Shown: positions 59,676-64,000 of the stretch, piece after piece | How the letters are laid out: the number at the start of each line of letters is the position of its first letter | How positions within the stretch are numbered: position 1 is the stretch's first letter | Source: Terana coerulea | Lineage: Eukaryota; Basidiomycota; Agaricomycetes; Polyporales; Phanerochaetaceae | Length of the DNA stretch: 64,000 nucleotides | Reading direction: 5' to 3' | NCBI GenBank assembly: GCA_024811115.1 | Contig: JAKOGH010000341.1 | Span: forward strand, 49,267-113,266 | The notes under the pieces: model-generated | What the model saw: the letters and a program-made list of their open reading frames with translations, nothing else | Database searches by the model: none | Told to the model about the DNA's origin: nothing | Translations under genes and position numbers: made by a program

Positions 59676-60486
59676 ATGATCTGGTTTCCGGGAGATCATA
59701 GCCTTGGCTCGCCGCTTCTGAAGATACCTCTTCTATTATCTTGTACAGCTCTGACTATTATGGCGCAGACACCGCCGAATCCGCCGCCTGCGCCCGAGGA
59801 TGCTGCGAAATTTGCGGAGAAACGGGACTTCATGAGGCTGAGCTGGCTTAAACAGCCTCGCGCTCGCCTAGTTGTCATTAGGGTCAGTTCATGCACACCG
59901 CATACACTGGCATATACTCACCGTTCGTAGGGTATTTTCGCGGCAAACGTCCTGTGCGAGTCCGCCGTAATCATGTCGACTCACTTCTCGTCGCCCATTG
60001 CGACCGACGTCCTCCGCTTCCTCGTGCGCGGGCCAAACGGGCACGCCATGAACATTCGCATCACCGCGCCTTGGCTTGCGGGCTGCATCTTCGATGCACT
60101 GCGGAGCACTCCTCCGTCTTCAATGCTACCGCACGCTGGGCAGGTTCTTCACCTGGGAACTGTCGGTGAAGAAGGATCACATTCTTGTCACTGCTGGACC
60201 ATACGCTGCCGTCCGCCACCCCGCCTACGTGGCCAGCATGATGATAGGAGTAGGAGTCTTGTTGTGCCATTTTAGTCCCGGGAGTTGGTATGGCGAGTGC
60301 GTGGGGTGGGGTACATTGGGGAGCAAGCTCTTCACGGTAGTGTGGGCGGGATGGTCGCTGGCACTTCCTGCGATGTTGGTGTCTCGTGTCAACGCGGAGG
60401 ACGAAGTTTTGAGACGGGAGTTTGGGGAAGAATGGGTGGCGTATGCCAAGAAGACACCTTACCGACTCATTCCTTACATCTATTAA
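59676..60486 (+). CDS. Isoprenylcysteine carboxyl methyltransferase (ICMT)-like protein, copy 2
   Basis: Exon 1 (59676-59882) starts MIWFPGDHSLGSPLLKIPLL and carries MAQTPPNPPPAPEDAAKFA; exon 2 starts 59931 (GIFAANVLCESAVIMSTHFS). The conserved core is QCYRTLGRFFTWELSV, TAGPYAAVRHPAYVASMMIG and EVLRREFGEEWVAYAKKTPY, ending RLIPYIY. Block order, the intron position (before the ALCESAVI-type block) and the C-terminus match copy 1, about 650 bp upstream on the same strand, so this is a tandem duplicate with roughly 55-65 percent identity by eye. A one-base shift near 60095-60110 separates the second and third parts. Multi-span hydrophobic segments fit an ER membrane protein. Substrate is unknown. 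Confidence 0.75.
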
Positions 60487-61014
60487 CAGTATGTATGCAG
60501 TATCTGCGGAGTCTTCAACGAGTTGCAAAATCGAATCACTTTTCAATAATGTGTACCCAGTTGAAGTTGGGTGACATCGCCGGCCATTCGTCAGCCCCTA
60601 TATACACTTTCGTTGAAAACATGAGATTAGGAGTCGACCGCCTTCATGCAAGCCAAGGATCAGACATTGAGTAAAGGATATTTAACCGGAAAAGAAGTGC
60701 ACTTACAGAGACATAGTAATACATGGTTCGTGGATGTTGTGCGCAGACGGCAGGATGACTATCGAACGGAACCAAACATCAACGAAGGGCGAGAAGCTCA
60801 GCGCAGAGTTCAACTTGTTGTCTAAAAGCGCTGGCAAGCTCTCCTAGACCGTGAGCGTCTACATGCACACCGACCATCACTGCGACGGCCATCTTCACCC
60901 GCTCGAAGGCTTTAAATCGTATGCTTGCTCGGGCACGTCTTCGCTCTGTGCTTGGTACCTTCCTCTGAGGCTAAGTCTGATAATTGTGTCTTGTAGATTT
61001 CCGCATCACCGCCA
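60487..61014. other. Intergenic upstream of F-box gene
   Basis: Presumed promoter of the following F-box gene; no other feature seen. Confidence 0.4.
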
Positions 61015-62403
61015 ATGTCGCCGACAACCAGTCCTATCACCCAGCGTGCTCGAGAGCACAACGCTGCTCTACCGATTTCTCGTCTTCCGAACGAGCTGTT
61101 ACTCCTCATATTCAGGATTTATCAACAGGAGTGGATTAGGGAGCGGGAGGGTTATCATTGGCTGCAGAACCTCTGCGTATGTCACCATTGGTTCAGCCTC
61201 GCCGCCCTTGATCCTGGCCTGTGGAGGACAGTGGTGTTATCCGGCGACATCGACCGCTTTCGTGAAACCTTGGTGCGCTCTCGCGGTCTGCCCTTGATTG
61301 TCGTCGGAGATTTCGAAGGTGTCTACAGCGAGTCCAAAGTCGCCGTGGCCGACGCGCTATGGAGCGAGCTGCCGCGCACCGAATCTATATCCTTGACTCT
61401 TCCCACGGCTTGCTACATGATATTACAAGCGACACCACGACCGGCTCCTCATCTGAAGCGCTTATCTCTATCCTTCGAGGTGGACGAACTCCCTAAAGGC
61501 TCTCAGACCATCGAATTCGAAACCGCCTTCACGGGCGAACTTCCAAAACTGGATTATCTTTGTGTCGATATGCCCCCTATGGACGATTTGAAAAGTCTCA
61601 TGCGTGCTCCAAATCTCCAGACCCTCATTCTGAAGCGGCGAGTAAGGAGCGGTCCCCATCATCCATTCGTTACGCGGAATCTTTTTCGGGCTCTGAGCTC
61701 TCTGCACGGACTGAGGCATCTTGTGTTGGAGGACGTTCTGGAGCCAGCAGGCAATCCGCCAGCAGCAAGCATCGACCTTCCTGTTCTACAATCCTTAGCA
61801 TTAATAGCTCATCCTAACTGCTGCACGGACTTCCTGAAGGTTGTAACGTTTCCCACTACTACAAAAATCGATATCACCATCAATGACATTGGCTTCGAAG
61901 ATCTTGACCCACTGAAGGACTCCCTCTCTTCCATCCTGCGCTCTCGTAATATAACCAGTCTCCGCATCGATGGCATGGAAATCTCCGACAATCCGTACTC
62001 CAGGTGGCGGCTGACCTTGACCGGGTGCTCTTGCGACCACCAGGCTACAGAAAATGGTGTATGCCCGTGTGCTGCGAGCGGGACTGTCAAGCTTTGCTTC
62101 ACGTACATCCATGGCCGCGGTCGGAAGGTGGCAGAACTGCTCCATAATCTCCCTTTCCCGAATGTGCACACGCTATGTATCACCCGAAATGACAGGTCCG
62201 GCGGTCCGGTCATGCCCATCTGGACGTTCACATATCTCATCCCAGCACTGAAGACAATGGACGGCGTCCGCGTACTCAGGGTCAAACCTTCGTCAATGCC
62301 GGGTATGTCTAAGAGTATCAACCGGATCAGGAAGATTATATTTCCGTTGCTCGAGGATGTTCAGTATATTCGAGGACGTAGTGGTCCGCTGCCGCGGCCG
62401 TGA
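61015..62403 (+). CDS. F-box protein, intact
   Basis: A clean single-exon frame of 462 residues. The F-box reads ISRLPNELLLLIFRIYQQEW then WLQNLCVCHHWFSLAALDPG and LWRTVVLSG. The C-terminal part has irregular leucine-rich segments (LKRLSLSFEVDELP, APNLQTLILKRR, LHGLRHLVLEDVL, LPVLQSLALIA). A cysteine-rich insert, GCSCDHQATENGVCPC, is unusual for the family. It should bind Skp1 and bring an unknown substrate to an SCF ubiquitin ligase. It ends SGPLPRP at 62403 without frame breaks. Confidence 0.85.
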   Translation: MSPTTSPITQRAREHNAALPISRLPNELLLLIFRIYQQEWIREREGYHWLQNLCVCHHWFSLAALDPGLWRTVVLSGDIDRFRETLVRSRGLPLIVVGDFEGVYSESKVAVADALWSELPRTESISLTLPTACYMILQATPRPAPHLKRLSLSFEVDELPKGSQTIEFETAFTGELPKLDYLCVDMPPMDDLKSLMRAPNLQTLILKRRVRSGPHHPFVTRNLFRALSSLHGLRHLVLEDVLEPAGNPPAASIDLPVLQSLALIAHPNCCTDFLKVVTFPTTTKIDITINDIGFEDLDPLKDSLSSILRSRNITSLRIDGMEISDNPYSRWRLTLTGCSCDHQATENGVCPCAASGTVKLCFTYIHGRGRKVAELLHNLPFPNVHTLCITRNDRSGGPVMPIWTFTYLIPALKTMDGVRVLRVKPSSMPGMSKSINRIRKIIFPLLEDVQYIRGRSGPLPRP

Positions 62404-62966
62404 TGTTCGATTGCGGGGAATGGCACAATGGTACGCCCACTGGCCCCAATGATTCAAATATGCTCCTGACAATTAGTGAATAAAAGCATCTCACAGTAAC
62501 CTTGTAATTTATCGGACGTGCTTCGTCAGATCACTGCGGTCGCTCACGTCTTGGTGGTCCGCTCAGTTTCCTTCGTGGGCCTTACAATGTATGAGGATTG
62601 ATATCTCTATCTATTATTATCTCTGTCAATTATTACACAGTCTACTGCCTAATCCCGTACCAATAGAAGTTCTGTACTGCACGTGTATCGCGCTAGGTAA
62701 GTATTTCTCGGGAGATGCCGACGCCACAAAGTCCCTCAGCGTAGCGCCCGCCGCTCACCACGCAGAGACTTTGGGCAAGGTATTTCCAATCCCTACAATA
62801 TATATCCTCAGGCTATGGTACAGTATGCTACATTAATGGTTTTGCACCTAAACGAAACTGCTCACGCTTCGAACAAGACCGAATATGGGATGCCACAGTG
62901 CCACTGAGCCGATCTGCCCAACGCTGCCAGTGGTGGCGACTCCGGCGCGGCCTGCGCACATTCTAT
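62404..62966. other. Convergent intergenic region
   Basis: 3' flanks of the F-box gene and the DUF6533-type gene; no other feature seen. Confidence 0.4.
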
Positions 62967-64000
62967 TCATCTCGACCGGACATCCACTCCACAATCCCCA
63001 TTATCATCTCCATCGGTCAGAGACTCTCCCATATTACCCACGAAGCTACTCGGGACCTGGAATTGGACCGATGAGACTGGAAGAGACATCTGGCTGTCCG
63101 TGGCCCCGTTTACTACTTGGCGAAGGTTCAGCATGAATCGACACATCAGGATTGGTGTCAGCCTGTGTGGAAGAGTCACACATGTGTAAACGAAGAACAG
63201 CTATAGGTACGAACGTGTATATGAACGGCGTGATCGGGGACACTGTCTGCCTAAAGTTTAGAGCAGAGCTTAGAGCGGTAAGAATGGTGATCGCTTACCA
63301 CCGTTTCAAGAACAGCCTGCGCAATGTTAAGAGATAGGAGCGTGCTATTTATGGATTATTCAGCATCATCAGTAATGAACGGACAAGGACCGCCTACACA
63401 AAATAGAGTGTTCCATCCCGCAAGAGAATGGAGGCGACAGACGTTCGCAAATGGAGCTTGCGCGTGTGTAAATAATGCCGGTATGTTTTGAGCCACGTCA
63501 GGCAGAGCACAAGTGTGTCCGCGAGCATAAGCGATATGTGACTCCCTCGAATGACTGTCCAGTCGTCAATAAACCCATCAGATAACTGGAGGTGAAAGGC
63601 GCACGTCTATATAACATTGTTAGGAGGGCTGGACGAACAAAAGACGGCGAGCGTACTTTGTTTGGAGCCCTAAAGAGAGGTTTAGACGGATATTACACTG
63701 TCTAGTTATCCTTGGATACGCGTAGGAGATTGGAGTATAGTGATAGCCGTAAACCTGGTGGGCACAATGATCAGTGAACAGCAGTAGACGCGTTTCAAGA
63801 TTCAGACTGACAGTACCGAGGGCAGCAGGAAGAAAGCTGGGCACAAAAACCAGGATAAAAATCATGATGCGCTTGTCCCATAGTGCGTATACTCGAAGGC
63901 TCATGAATACTGTGATAAAAATTCGATGTCTCGGTGAATTTTGGATAATCTCACGAAGGTTTAGATGTCAAACTCACCCGCCACGACGATATATGTCAAC
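62967..64000 (-). CDS. DUF6533-type multi-span membrane protein, 5' end beyond right edge
   Basis: Blocks typical of this agaricomycete seven-span family appear in order on the minus strand: LTYIVVAG (at the right edge), FMSLRVYALWDKRIMIFILV, ADTLVLCLTWLKTYRHY, SILLRDGTLYF, LNIAQAVLETV, PFIYTFVPIAV and a C-terminal LTPILMCRFMLNLRQV followed by a polar tail ending VDVRSR at 62967. The RVYALW and LLRDGTLYF motifs are the strongest markers. Several short introns separate them; the splice near 63170-63185 would be only 29 bases and may instead be an indel. The N-terminal spans lie outside the window. The family's function is unknown; topology suggests a receptor- or transporter-like role (inference). 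Confidence 0.75.

Noticed and set aside
1..64000. tRNA and rRNA genes
   Set aside because: I looked for B-box-like GGTTCGANNCC segments with matching acceptor stems and found no convincing candidate; tRNAscan-SE would be decisive.

Overview
The window is nuclear DNA of a filamentous basidiomycete, most likely a wood-decaying agaricomycete (Polyporales-like). The evidence is dense genes with many 47-70 bp GT..AG introns, GC-rich coding sequence, and basidiomycete-restricted families: a Plavaka transposase, a DUF6532 protein, a DUF6533-type membrane protein, several F-box proteins and an RBR ubiquitin ligase. A secreted CE1 esterase with a fungal cellulose-binding CBM1 domain also points to plant cell wall decay. 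All gene models were assembled by hand from splice consensus and reading frame; none has transcript support.

Layout. 0-8 kb: the 5' half of a decayed Plavaka transposase, an SR-rich DUF6532 protein, an F-box-like remnant and a conserved unknown multi-exon gene. 8-11.4 kb: no gene, three copies of an interspersed repeat and a 515-bp inverted-repeat element. 11.4-19.5 kb: an IBtk-like protein (ankyrin, RCC1, two BTB domains) convergent with an RBR E3 ligase. 19.5-25.4 kb: two F-box relics around a 4.6-kb A+T-rich desert with a minisatellite. 26-27 kb: an intradiol ring-cleavage dioxygenase. 28.6-30.3 kb: two MITE-like inverted-repeat elements. 30.3-35.9 kb: a mirror-image locus, [P1][triple thioredoxin] reading left and [single thioredoxin][P2] reading right. 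36-41 kb: a BRPF1-like chromatin reader (PHD-knuckle-PHD, bromodomain, PWWP). 41-46.4 kb: an unknown acidic/Ser-rich protein, a single-pass membrane protein and an intact F-box/LRR protein. 46.4-51.8 kb: gene desert. 51.8-64 kb: an ETT1-like protein with a 908-bp intron, the CE1-CBM1 esterase, a tandem pair of isoprenylcysteine methyltransferase-like genes, an intact F-box protein, and a DUF6533-type membrane protein cut by the right edge.

Two points matter most. First, the thioredoxin/P locus looks like an inverted duplication of a two-gene unit: the thioredoxin genes share exon sizes and phases, and the flanking P genes are paralogues of an uncharacterised family. Second, many genes that otherwise read cleanly, with intact splice sites and codon bias, are broken by single-base indels, mostly in short G or C runs. 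This points to consensus errors in the assembly rather than mass pseudogenisation, so protein models need correction before use.
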